Of a stretch of 64,000 bases of DNA, positions 7,567 to 15,371 are shown in pieces. A program made the position numbers and the translations under genes. How positions within the stretch are numbered: position 1 is the first letter of the stretch; each line of letters begins with the position of its first letter. Under the pieces are notes generated by a model. That model saw nothing but the letters and a program-made list of their open reading frames with translations, did no database searches and was not told the origin of the DNA. Source of the DNA: Kineosporia mesophila (GTDB lineage: Bacteria; Actinomycetota; Actinomycetes; Actinomycetales; Kineosporiaceae); NCBI RefSeq assembly GCF_021129235.1, contig NZ_JAJOMA010000001.1, positions 764,903-828,902 on the forward strand, given 5' to 3'.

Positions 7567-8451
7567 TCAATGCGTGGTCACCGGCCGGTACTCCTCCTGG
7601 AGCATCGCCACCATGTCGGCTCGCCCCAGCTCGGCCGTGTGCCGCAGCACGCCCGAGTCGGTCTTGGTCCGGTCGACCGGAATGGCTTCCGGCGCAACGG
7701 TCCACGTCGAGCGCCACGCCAGCGACTTCTCGACCTTCAGCCGGGCGAGCAACTGGGCGTACGGCTCGCTGGGCCGGCTGATGTTCTCCTTCACGAACGG
7801 TGCCTGACCCCGGGCCAGCAGTACGCCCAGCTTGCGCATGAGGGTGCTCAGGTCGTTCTGCTGGAAGTCGAACGACCTGGTCATGACCACGAGGGCTCGG
7901 GTGGCCCCGGCGGCGAAGGCCTGATCGACGGGGACGGGGGCGACGATGCCACCGTCGATGTAGCGGCGGTTCCCGACGAGGACTCGCTTGTTGTAGAGAG
8001 CGGGCAGGGCGGCGGTGGCCCGCAACACCTCGTGCAGATCGTGTCCGTCGTCCGTGTTCACGACATGGGCCTCACCGGTCTCGGCGTCGGTGAGCACGAT
8101 GTGCAGATCGGCGGAAGCTGCCTTCAGGGCCTCGAAGTCCAGGGGCATCCGGGTACGCATCACGTCGTCGATCAGGTAGTCGACGTCCACCACCCGCCAC
8201 AGCCGACGGGTGTTGATGAACCGTTTGGTGCACAGGTGATCAAGGTAGATGTGCAGGCCGTCATTGGCTTGCCCGGCAAGAAAATACGCACTGTTGATCG
8301 CCCCGGCACTGCTGCCGACGACCACCGAGAACGCATCCCGCAGACCCGCGTCCTCAAGCGCCGCCAGTGCACCGATCGAGTAGATCCCGCGCATTCCACC
8401 GCCTTGAACCACCAGGGCCGGCTTGTGGGTCGGGTCTTCCTCGCGAGTCAT
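7567..8451 (-). CDS. Patatin-like phospholipase
   Basis: This is a patatin-fold lipid acyl hydrolase with a Ser-Asp dyad. The oxyanion loop GGGMRG is at about residues 17-22, the nucleophile elbow GSSAG at about 45-49, and the catalytic Asp in DGG at about 163. It resembles the YjjU subgroup in size (294 residues from ATG 8451). An upstream ATG at 8514 exists, but it falls inside an inverted repeat and next to the likely -10 box, so I prefer 8451. It lies 71 bp downstream of the TetR gene on the same strand and is probably controlled by it. It is a cytoplasmic or membrane-associated esterase; no signal peptide. Confidence 0.85.
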   Translation of the reverse strand: MTREEDPTHKPALVVQGGGMRGIYSIGALAALEDAGLRDAFSVVVGSSAGAINSAYFLAGQANDGLHIYLDHLCTKRFINTRRLWRVVDVDYLIDDVMRTRMPLDFEALKAASADLHIVLTDAETGEAHVVNTDDGHDLHEVLRATAALPALYNKRVLVGNRRYIDGGIVAPVPVDQAFAAGATRALVVMTRSFDFQQNDLSTLMRKLGVLLARGQAPFVKENISRPSEPYAQLLARLKVEKSLAWRSTWTVAPEAIPVDRTKTDSGVLRHTAELGRADMVAMLQEEYRPVTTH

Positions 8452-8491
8452 GAGGGTCAGATGTTCGCCGAGTTTCAAAAGACCCCTCAGA

Positions 8492-8518
8492 AAGATGACA
8501 TTGAAAGATGTCATCTTA
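8492..8518 (-). promoter_or_regulatory. Inverted-repeat operator with -10 box upstream of the patatin gene
   Basis: AAGATGACAT, 6 nt, then ATGTCATCTT is a perfect 10-bp inverted repeat. On the minus strand it overlaps CACCTAAGAT, whose TAAGAT (8513-8518) matches the -10 pattern seen before other genes here, and the identical decamer precedes the TetR gene (9213-9222). A repressor bound here would cover the start point. The neighbouring TetR protein is the obvious candidate. Confidence 0.6.
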
Positions 8519-8585
8519 GGTGTGAATCGGGGTTACTGACGTGATCTTGCCTGTCCGTGGGTACGGGGCGGGCGCACGTGCGGAT

Positions 8586-9206
8586 TCACTGGTTGAGCAG
8601 TAGCGGCGGCAGGGTCTCGTTCAGCCACTTCTCCGACGTGTCCAGGCTCCAGCCGAGATCGTCAGTGCGGATGAAATATGCTGTGTTGCAGAGATTTAGC
8701 CAAAGAATATCGGTGGCCTGAGGAATCGTGACGCGCAGGGCGCCGAGCCCGTCCAGGCGCCGCGCCGTGAGTTCCAGGCCTCCGCGCAGGGAACGATGGG
8801 CGATCTCCAGGCTGTCGCGCACCGACGGCTCCTGGGGCGCAGCGGCGACGACCTGTCGCATCAGGGGCGACCAGGTCTCGAAGATCATCCTGGTTGAACG
8901 GATCAGGAACGTCAGCAGTTCCAGCGGGTCCGTAGCGGTCTGGATCCGGGCCAGGATCTCGGTGACGTCCTCGGTGGCGACGCCGGCCTCCATCAGCGTG
9001 CGCAGAATCCCGCTCTTGCCTCCGCCGACCGCGTAGACCGTCGCCGGCGCGACCCGGGCCGTCCGGGCGATCTCCTCGACCTTGGTGGCGAAGTAGCCCT
9101 GTTCGGCGAACAGCGTGCGCCCGGCCTCGAGGATCGCCTGCTTCGTCTGCTCGGCGTACTCCGCCCGCCTTCCCGCGCCGTTCGCCGGGCGTTGTTCCTT
9201 GGCCAC
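8586..9206 (-). CDS. TetR-family transcriptional regulator
   Basis: A 206-residue protein. The N-terminal TetR HTH spans about residues 20-65 (AILEAGRTLFAEQGYFATKVEEIARTARVAPATVYAVGGGK), followed by a helical ligand domain. The GTG start at 9206 lies 6 nt after TAAGAT (9213-9218), suggesting a leaderless mRNA. It is transcribed toward the patatin gene and divergently from the glycosyltransferase, and both promoter regions contain inverted repeats, so it may control either or both. The inducer is unknown. Confidence 0.9.
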   Translation of the reverse strand: MAKEQRPANGAGRRAEYAEQTKQAILEAGRTLFAEQGYFATKVEEIARTARVAPATVYAVGGGKSGILRTLMEAGVATEDVTEILARIQTATDPLELLTFLIRSTRMIFETWSPLMRQVVAAAPQEPSVRDSLEIAHRSLRGGLELTARRLDGLGALRVTIPQATDILWLNLCNTAYFIRTDDLGWSLDTSEKWLNETLPPLLLNQ

Positions 9207-9285
9207 CCGGTGATCTTAGGTGGACCCGCTCGGGCGGGTCGACCTGGGCGTTTTAGGAAGTACCGAAGTTTGGCTAGAGTTGACT

Positions 9286-9302
9286 CTGATCAACAGAATC
9301 AG
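9286..9302. promoter_or_regulatory. Candidate operator upstream of the glycosyltransferase
   Basis: CTGAT-N7-ATCAG, overlapping TTGA-N6-TCAA, lies 25-40 bp before the glycosyltransferase ATG and about 80 bp upstream of the divergent TetR gene. Symmetry and position suggest a repressor site. It does not share sequence with the repeat before the patatin gene. Confidence 0.35.
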
Positions 9303-9326
9303 TTCCAGAGACCGGAGTTTGCTCCC

Positions 9327-10472
9327 ATGCGCATTCTGATCAGCAGCTGCCCCGCCTACGGGCACCTGCTCCCGATGCTTCCTCTGGCCCGCGCGGCCCA
9401 GCGGGCCGGTCACGACGTGGCCCTGATGACCCATCCGTCGGTGGCCGCGCAGGCGCCGTCCCTGCCCTTGCTGGCGGCCGGTCCGTCCATCGAGGAGAAC
9501 CTGGCCGAGGTGTTCAGCCGGTCCGGCCGGGACGTGCGCGACGTGTCCCTGGACGAGGACGCCGACACCGCGAGCACCCCGATCGACTTCTTCGTGGACG
9601 CGCGGATGGATCTCGGCGCCGCCCAGGCCCTGGCCGTCGTGAAGGACTTCGCCCCTGACCTGGTCGTCGCCGACATGGCCGACCATCTCGGTCCGCTCGC
9701 CGCCGCCGCGATCGGTGTTCCCTGGGCGGTCCACGGCGGGAGCCTGCCGCTGTACCCCGGGCTCGCCGTCCGGATCGAGGAGGCTGCGGTGAAGCGCTAC
9801 GCCCAGGAGGGAGTGGTGCGCACGCAGCCGCTGGCCTACCTGGACCCCTGGCCCCAGGTGCTGCTGGACGCAGCTGACCACTACCCGGTCGAGCGCATCG
9901 CGGTGCAGGCCGAGCCGCATGCGGGGGAGGGGCCGACGTGGCAGCGCCCGGCGTTCTCCGGGAGGGAGGACCGGCCGACGGTGTTGCTCACGCTCGGCAC
10001 CGTCGTGGAGGATCCGCAGGCGCTCGGCGCGGCACTCGACTCGCTGCTGGAGTACGACGTCAACGTCGTGGTCGCACCGCACACCCCCGGTGACCTCGGC
10101 GACCGGGTGCTCGCTGAGGACCGCGTCCGTGTCGCCGGGTTCGTGCCCATGCGCGATCTGCTCGACAGCGGGATCGATGTGGTGGTCAGTGCGGCCGGGG
10201 CCGGCACAGTGCTCTCGTCCCTGGCGGTGGGCGTCCCGATGGTGCTGCTGCCCTTCGGCCTGGACAAGCCGATGAACGCCGCCCGGGTGGCATCGGTGGG
10301 TGCCGGGAAGGTGGTGTCGTCGCCGGGTGATGTCGGTGCGGCGGTCGAAAAGGTACTCGGGGAGACCTCTTTCGAATCGGCTGCGGCGGGTGTGGCGGAG
10401 GCTGTCCGGGCGGGGAACACAGCCGATGAGGCTCTGTCGCTACTTCTCGCCCGGGCTGCCTCTGTCTCGTAA
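9327..10472 (+). CDS. Glycosyltransferase, UGT/MGT-like (GT1 family)
   Basis: ATG 9327, behind a GGAG box, gives 381 residues beginning MRILISSCPAYGHLLPMLPL, the usual GT-B N-terminus of the family that includes macrolide glycosyltransferases. The second Rossmann domain holds TVLLTLGTVV (about 225), VRVAGFVPMRDLL, and the donor-binding stretch VVSAAGAGTVLSSLAVGVPMVLLPFGLDKPMNAARV (about 287-322). It would transfer a sugar from a nucleotide sugar to a small hydrophobic acceptor, either detoxifying a compound or decorating a metabolite. It lies divergent from a TetR regulator, as drug-inactivating enzymes often do. No biosynthetic cluster is visible nearby. Confidence 0.88.
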   Translation: MRILISSCPAYGHLLPMLPLARAAQRAGHDVALMTHPSVAAQAPSLPLLAAGPSIEENLAEVFSRSGRDVRDVSLDEDADTASTPIDFFVDARMDLGAAQALAVVKDFAPDLVVADMADHLGPLAAAAIGVPWAVHGGSLPLYPGLAVRIEEAAVKRYAQEGVVRTQPLAYLDPWPQVLLDAADHYPVERIAVQAEPHAGEGPTWQRPAFSGREDRPTVLLTLGTVVEDPQALGAALDSLLEYDVNVVVAPHTPGDLGDRVLAEDRVRVAGFVPMRDLLDSGIDVVVSAAGAGTVLSSLAVGVPMVLLPFGLDKPMNAARVASVGAGKVVSSPGDVGAAVEKVLGETSFESAAAGVAEAVRAGNTADEALSLLLARAASVS

Positions 10473-10519
10473 TTCAAGACGCCCTTCTCGGAATGCGAAC
10501 ACCCGGGTTAGCGTCGGAC

Positions 10520-11332
10520 ATGACTCCTCGAGCCACCTACACCCATGGGCATGCCGAGAGCGTGCTCCGGTCGCACCGCAGTCGCACGGTGGAGAACTCC
10601 GCCGGCTATCTGGTGCCGCATCTTCGGGCCGGTCAGACGGTGCTCGACATCGGCAGCGGGCCCGGCACGATCACGGTCGATCTCGCGCAGCGGGTCGCCC
10701 CCGGCCGGCTGACAGCGGTCGAGAGAACTGAAGACGCACTGGCTCACACGCGCGCGGAGGTCCAGCGAAGCGGTGGTGGCCCGATGGATCTGGTGGTCGG
10801 GGACGTGCACGATCTCCCGCTCCCGTCCGGCTCCTTCGACGTGGTGCACGCCCACCAGGTTCTGCAGCACGTGGGCGACCCGGTGCAGGCGCTGCGCGAG
10901 ATGATCCGCGTCTGCCGGCCGGGTGGGGTCGTCGCGGTGCGTGACGCCGATTACAGCGGCTTCATCTGGTATCCGGAGCTCCCGGGACTCGACCGATGGC
11001 GGACGATGTACCTCACCACTGCGCGTGCCAACGGCGGCGAACCCGACGCCGGGCGGCACCTTCTCGCCTGGGCGCACGCGGCGGGGGCCACGAATGTCAC
11101 GGTGTCTTCGTCGAACTGGTGTTACGCCGAGCCCGCGACCCGTGACTGGTGGGGCGGGATGTGGGCCGACCGCATCACCGGTTCGGCCATCACCGAGCAG
11201 CTGCTGGCCGGTGGGCACGCCTCGGCGAACGATCTCGAGACGGTCGCCGAGGCCTGGCGGGAATGGGCGGCCCACGAGGACGGCTGGATCAGCATCCCGC
11301 ACGGTGAGCTACTGATCCGCGTTCCGGCGTGA
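10520..11332 (+). CDS. SAM-dependent class I methyltransferase
   Basis: ATG 10520, preceded by TAGCGT and 5 nt (leaderless type), gives 270 residues. Motif I is VLDIGSGPGTITVDLA (about 40-55), the acidic residue after strand 2 is in AVERTEDAL, motif II is DLVVGDVHDLPLPSGSFDVVHAHQVLQHV (about 95-122) and motif III is RVCRPGGVVAVRDADY. The pattern is the UbiE/Methyltransf_11 type. The substrate is not predictable. It is only 47 bp downstream of the glycosyltransferase but has its own promoter signature, so joint action is not assured. Confidence 0.88.
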   Translation: MTPRATYTHGHAESVLRSHRSRTVENSAGYLVPHLRAGQTVLDIGSGPGTITVDLAQRVAPGRLTAVERTEDALAHTRAEVQRSGGGPMDLVVGDVHDLPLPSGSFDVVHAHQVLQHVGDPVQALREMIRVCRPGGVVAVRDADYSGFIWYPELPGLDRWRTMYLTTARANGGEPDAGRHLLAWAHAAGATNVTVSSSNWCYAEPATRDWWGGMWADRITGSAITEQLLAGGHASANDLETVAEAWREWAAHEDGWISIPHGELLIRVPA

Positions 11333-11372
11333 AAACCCTCACCCGGGGCGGTCCGTCGGCCGATGGAGGTGG

Positions 11373-11768
11373 ATGACCGATCATCAGCAGCGAAAGCGCC
11401 TGATCCTCGTGGCAGTCGGTGCGGTCGCGATCAGCTCGCTGATGGCCGGCCCGGCGTCCGCCGCTCCGCCGGACGGTTTCATCGGCCGGGCACCCCGTAC
11501 CGCCCAGGACGTGGAACGGATGGAGGTCATCTACCGGGGCCGGTCGTACACCTGGGCCCAGATCTACGACCTCCAGGATGCGACCCACCCGATGTTCACC
11601 GTGGAGGAACCGGTCAGCTACGGCCAGGGCCGGGCCTATGCCTTCGACTCCGAGGCCGAGGTCCGGGCCTGGACGTGTGCCCATGTCGCGGGTCTGGCGC
11701 AGCGGCCGGTCTGCCGGGCCGTATCCGGTGACAGGGCCGCCTCCGGTGGGAGGGCGGCAAACGGGTGA
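11373..11768 (+). CDS. Small secreted protein of unknown function
   Basis: A 131-residue protein with a clear Sec signal: basic RKR at 7-9, hydrophobic core LILVAVGAVAISSLMAG, and a signal peptidase site after GPASA (about residue 30). The mature part has an aromatic/acidic central region (MEVIYRGRSYTWAQIYDL ... RAYAFDSEAEVRAW) and two Cys residues (TCAHVA ... RPVC) that could form a disulphide outside the cell. It ends in low-complexity GDRAASGGRAANG. No family recognised. Confidence 0.7.
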   Translation: MTDHQQRKRLILVAVGAVAISSLMAGPASAAPPDGFIGRAPRTAQDVERMEVIYRGRSYTWAQIYDLQDATHPMFTVEEPVSYGQGRAYAFDSEAEVRAWTCAHVAGLAQRPVCRAVSGDRAASGGRAANG

Positions 11769-11819
11769 ACCGCCCGGGGCACGGGGCCGGGTGGTGAAAG
11801 AGCGGGTTACCGTGCCCGG

Positions 11820-12287
11820 ATGGGGACATCACGCCGAGGTGGCAGGCCGGGGAGGCTCGGTCGGCGCCCCACGAAGAACGACATCGTTCCGGTGCTGGAG
11901 TCGGCGCTGGCCCGCGCCACCATTCACCTGAACCTGAAGAACTTTCCGGACGCGGCGCAGGCTGCGCTGGAAGCGATCGAGGCCGACCCGGATTTTCTGG
12001 TGCTGATGCCGTACGTCGGTTTCGGCCGGCCCGCGGTCAGCGGCCACCGCTTCATGCCCGAGGGGCAGGCGTTCTACTCGCCCGCCCACGGCCTGCTGCT
12101 GGTCAGCCGCGACACCTGGCACGACCACATCATGAACATGGGCATTCACCGGTTCGCGCTCGCGGTGGCCGCCGAACATCCCGAACCGACCTGGATCCCT
12201 TACCGGGCGACCGATTTCGTCCATCATGACGACATTCGGCCGGGGCTGCGCGAACAACTCGACGGCCAATGGGGCGACGGCTGGTGA
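11820..12287 (+). CDS. Hypothetical cytoplasmic protein
   Basis: A 155-residue protein whose ATG follows TACCGT by 6 nt, a leaderless start. The N-terminus is Arg/Gly-rich (MGTSRRGGRPGRLGRRPTKND), then helical (VLESALARATIHL ... DAAQAALEAIEADPDF), then mixed (VLMPYVGFGRPAVSGHRF ... YSPAHGLLLVSRDTWHDHIMN). Several His and Asp residues toward the C-terminus (HDHIMN, HHDDIR) might bind metal, but no known motif is matched. It overlaps the next gene by 4 nt, so the two are probably translated together. Confidence 0.6.
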   Translation: MGTSRRGGRPGRLGRRPTKNDIVPVLESALARATIHLNLKNFPDAAQAALEAIEADPDFLVLMPYVGFGRPAVSGHRFMPEGQAFYSPAHGLLLVSRDTWHDHIMNMGIHRFALAVAAEHPEPTWIPYRATDFVHHDDIRPGLREQLDGQWGDGW

Positions 12288-12640
12288 GCACGTGCGCCTG
12301 CGGCGCGTCGCTGGCGCACGAGGTGAACTGGTGCCTGCGGTGCTACCAGCCGCGTCCGGTGCCGACGGCCCTGGAACCGCTGATGCCGGACGTGGTCCCG
12401 ACCTCGTCGCGGGTCGCGGCGGAAGGGCTGCAAAGGCGTCGCCAGGGGGTCGGGCGCTGGGACGCCACCGAGGTCACCTTCGGGGTGCCCGGACGGATCC
12501 TCGGCACGATCCTGGTGACGCTGCCGCTGCTGTTCTTCCTGCGGAACATCCTGCCGTTCGGGTTCGTCGGCGTCGTCACCTACCTCGCCGTCTACCCGCG
12601 GTTCCTGCGTGACCTGTGGCGCCGGTCCGACCGCCTCTGA
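12284..12640 (+). CDS. Zinc-ribbon membrane protein
   Basis: GTG 12284 overlaps the preceding stop (GTGA), giving 118 residues. The N-terminus has two close Cys pairs, C-A-C at residues 4-6 and C-L-R-C at about 18-21, which form a probable zinc ribbon. A helical linker leads to two hydrophobic segments at about 75-108 (RILGTILVTLPLLFFLRNIL; FGFVGVVTYLAVYPRFL). It looks like a small zinc-ribbon anchored at the inner face of the membrane. Partner of the upstream gene by translational coupling; function unknown. Confidence 0.65.
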   Translation: MSTCACGASLAHEVNWCLRCYQPRPVPTALEPLMPDVVPTSSRVAAEGLQRRRQGVGRWDATEVTFGVPGRILGTILVTLPLLFFLRNILPFGFVGVVTYLAVYPRFLRDLWRRSDRL

Positions 12641-12766
12641 TGCGGGCAGGCGTTCCCAGGGCTGTCCGTACCAGAGCACCAAGACCAAAAACCGGTGATC
12701 AAGGTCGGCAACACGCCTGACTTCCCGCCCTCTCCTCAGGACGTCAGGGCCCCTAGGCTCGGCCTC

Positions 12767-13828
12767 GTGACGCAGACGGAGGGCATTCGGACACCATCTT
12801 CATGGGTCGTCGTCGGGCTCGACAACGGGGGCACCACTGACAATGCCACTGTTCTCGACGCGACCGGCAGCTTCCTGGTGGATCAGCTGGTCGAGATCCC
12901 GAGCCGCGTGCTCGACGGGCCCGAGCTGGCTGTCGAGGCGCTCGCGGACTCGTTCGAGAACATCATCCGCATCACCAACACACCCTTGACCCTGGTCCGG
13001 GCGGTCGGGCTGGACACCCCGGGCCCGGCCAGCGCCACGGGCATCATCTCCAGCAAGGGCGCGACCAACTTTTCGCAGGTCAGCTGGCACGGCTTCGACA
13101 TCCGCGCGGCCCTGGAGCGCAGGCTCGGGCTGCCGGTGGTCTACAACAACGACGCCAACGCCGCGGCCCTGTACGCCCACCACCGGTACTTCGGGCCCGA
13201 GGAGGCGATGCAGAAGTCGTCCGTCGCCGGCATCGTCGGCACCGGCTTCGGCGGAGGCGTGGTCGACGACGGGCGCGTGATCAAGGGCGCCGCCGGGATG
13301 GCCGGAGAACTGGGGCACGTGCAGCTGCCCCTGCAGGACGTGCTCGAGGACGGTCAGCCCATCCCGCGGTGCAACTGCGGATTTCTGGGCGATGTCGAAA
13401 GCTTCGCCTCGCTGACCGGCATCAAGAACAACCTGCTGCCGTACTGGCTGACCCGGTTCCCCGGGCACCCGCTCGCCGACGAGCCCATCGAGCGCGCGGC
13501 CAAGATGCTGCGCGGTTACGGCGAGAAGGAAGACCCGCTGGCCCTGGCCGTCTTCGGGCAGCAGGCCAAGGCCATGGGCAAGCTCTTCACCATCGCCGCG
13601 AACTTCACCGACCCCGACGTCTACTTCATCGGCGGGGGAGTGGTGGAGGCGGAACCCTCGTTCCGCCAGTGGTTCCTCAACACCGTGCGGGAGTCGACCC
13701 AGCTGCGCGCGGAGCAGCTCGCCGCGGCCTCGTTCGAGCTCGTGCCCGACCGCGACATGGCCGGCGCCCGCGGTGCGGCTGTAGCGGCGTTCGACGCGGT
13801 GATGGCCGAGGTGCCCAAGTCCGTCTAG
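12767..13828 (+). CDS. ROK-family sugar kinase / repressor-like protein
   Basis: GTG 12767 is preceded by TAGGCT and 7 nt (leaderless), so I prefer it over upstream alternatives. The 353 residues show the ASKHA fold: phosphate-1 loop VVVGLDNGGTT (about 14-24), catalytic Asp in VVYNNDANAAAL (about 129), phosphate-2 loop GIVGTGFGGGVV, the ROK signature GMAGELGHVQLP, and a Cys-containing zinc-site-like segment CNCGFLGDVESFAS. There is no N-terminal HTH, so a kinase such as glucokinase or N-acetylmannosamine kinase is more likely than a repressor. It is monocistronic; the sugar is unknown. Confidence 0.85.
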   Translation: MTQTEGIRTPSSWVVVGLDNGGTTDNATVLDATGSFLVDQLVEIPSRVLDGPELAVEALADSFENIIRITNTPLTLVRAVGLDTPGPASATGIISSKGATNFSQVSWHGFDIRAALERRLGLPVVYNNDANAAALYAHHRYFGPEEAMQKSSVAGIVGTGFGGGVVDDGRVIKGAAGMAGELGHVQLPLQDVLEDGQPIPRCNCGFLGDVESFASLTGIKNNLLPYWLTRFPGHPLADEPIERAAKMLRGYGEKEDPLALAVFGQQAKAMGKLFTIAANFTDPDVYFIGGGVVEAEPSFRQWFLNTVRESTQLRAEQLAAASFELVPDRDMAGARGAAVAAFDAVMAEVPKSV

Positions 13829-13893
13829 CTCTTCCTTCCGGCGCAGTGTGAGCGCCTCTTCCGGGGCCGTTACACGGCGAAGAGCCGTTGAGC

Positions 13894-13906
13894 GTGCGAA
13901 TCGCAC
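13894..13906. promoter_or_regulatory. Candidate operator upstream of the XRE-ImmA gene
   Basis: GTGCGA-A-TCGCAC, a 6-bp inverted repeat, lies 107 bp before the XRE-ImmA start in the only large gap upstream of it. Related TTGCGA elements recur at about 13930 and 13993. An autoregulating XRE protein would be expected to bind such a site. Confidence 0.35.
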
Positions 13907-14012
13907 TTGCTGGGTAGCGTATGTTGCGATGGTGGGGTTAGTCTTGTCCAAGTCGTAGACGGTTGGACGCGCTAGGGGCGGCGCGTGCTGTTGCGACGGC
14001 TTGGAGGATTCG

Positions 14013-15371
14013 ATGAGCCAACCCGTCGAGAGGTCCCGCACGGAAGCGGACGTGCTCGCTCTTCTGGGTATTCCTGATACCCCCGAAAATCGAGCGCCTG
14101 AGGCGAGTGCGGAAACGGCTGAGCAGGACGGCTCAGTGGGCCGGCGGATTGCCGAGGCGCGCAGGCGTGTTCATCTCACCGGGGCTGAACTGGGCGCCCG
14201 GGTGGATCTGGGTCGTGACCAGATCAGCAAGATAGAAACAGGTAAGCGGCGGTTGGGAGCCCGGGAGGCTCCGGAGATCGCACGAGCTCTGGGCGTAAGC
14301 GTCGAATGGTTGCTGGGACAGGATGAGTCGCCCAGGATGGCGCTTGCCCACAGGCTCGCACTCGGCGTGGCCGGGGACGAGGTGCCGCGGGAAGATCTCC
14401 CGGCGACGCAACGCCGGGCACTTGAGATTCTCGAGATCGACAGGGTGTTGTCGAGTGTCGTCGACGTGCCCCGGGCGCGTCTCAGCGCCATGGGCGCCCA
14501 GGTGTTGCGGAGTTGCCGCACAGATCCAGGCGGTCGACCGCGCAACAAGCTCGAGGCGCAGCGTCAGGGGCGTCGCCTGGCCGAGAAGGTCCGTGAGGAA
14601 CTGGACCTGGGCAGCGCGGAAATTCGTGACCTGACTGCGCTGATCGAAAGTCACTTCGGCGTCGATGTTGTGTTGTCCCGGCTCGGGCGTACTGCGGACG
14701 GGCTCTGTGCGCACACCACGGAGCAGGCTCTGATCGTGGCGAGTACCGATTTTCCCGATGGGCACGTTCGTTTTACGCTCGCCCACGAGTTGGGCCATCA
14801 TCTGGTCAGCGATCCGCGCGAGGTCATCACCGAAGGTGGTGAGCAGATGTTCTCGGACGATATCGCGGAGCGACGGGTCAACGCTTTCGCCGCGCACCTT
14901 CTGCTGCCGGAGGCGGGAGTCCGGGCGGCGTTGTCAGGTCTCGGCGCTCCCGCCGGGGAGCTGGCCGACGGCAGCGTCGGGGCCCAGCGGGTGCTGGGGA
15001 ATCTGATGGTCCGTTTCGGAGTGTCGCTGCAGGCGCTTCTTTTTCAACTGGCTGACCTGCATGTGCTGACCTTTGACGAGGCTGTCGCACTGAAGAAGTC
15101 TCTTCGCGTTCGGCAGATTACTGCTCGCCATTCCACGGGCACCGGAATGCCTCTGCTCGGTGCTCCTCTGGCGGACTCGGTCTGCGAGGTGGTCAGGCCT
15201 CCGCAGCGGCTACTGGAAGCCGCTTTGACCGCAGCGCGGTCAGGGAGGATCGGAACTCGTCTGATCGCCGCTCTTTTGGAGCGGGACGACGACGAAGCTC
15301 TCTTCGACGAGGTCATGGGAGCCGTGGAAGAGGAAGCAGAGGCTTTGTCAGGGGTTGCTGACGGTCCATGA
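14013..15371 (+). CDS. XRE HTH - ImmA/IrrE metallopeptidase fusion
   Basis: ATG 14013 follows GGAGGA by 5 nt; 452 residues. Residues about 33-95 are an XRE HTH (RRIAEARRRVHLTGAELGARVDLGRDQISKIETG). Around residue 257 sits the gluzincin motif F-x-LAHELGHHLVSD (HExxH), with an acidic third-ligand candidate in the following RRVNAFAAHLLLPE. The C-terminus is helical and acidic. Such XRE-peptidase proteins (COG2856-type) act as protease-controlled repressors, as in ICEBs1 ImmR/ImmA and Deinococcus IrrE, or as antitoxins. Its stop overlaps the start of the PIN-like gene, so the two form one operon. No integrase or phage gene is nearby. Confidence 0.88.
   Translation: MSQPVERSRTEADVLALLGIPDTPENRAPEASAETAEQDGSVGRRIAEARRRVHLTGAELGARVDLGRDQISKIETGKRRLGAREAPEIARALGVSVEWLLGQDESPRMALAHRLALGVAGDEVPREDLPATQRRALEILEIDRVLSSVVDVPRARLSAMGAQVLRSCRTDPGGRPRNKLEAQRQGRRLAEKVREELDLGSAEIRDLTALIESHFGVDVVLSRLGRTADGLCAHTTEQALIVASTDFPDGHVRFTLAHELGHHLVSDPREVITEGGEQMFSDDIAERRVNAFAAHLLLPEAGVRAALSGLGAPAGELADGSVGAQRVLGNLMVRFGVSLQALLFQLADLHVLTFDEAVALKKSLRVRQITARHSTGTGMPLLGAPLADSVCEVVRPPQRLLEAALTAARSGRIGTRLIAALLERDDDEALFDEVMGAVEEEAEALSGVADGP

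Noticed and set aside
9327..11332. Glycosyltransferase plus methyltransferase as a natural-product cluster
   Set aside because: No synthase, oxidase or transporter set is nearby, and each gene has its own promoter signature; resistance or housekeeping modification is as likely.
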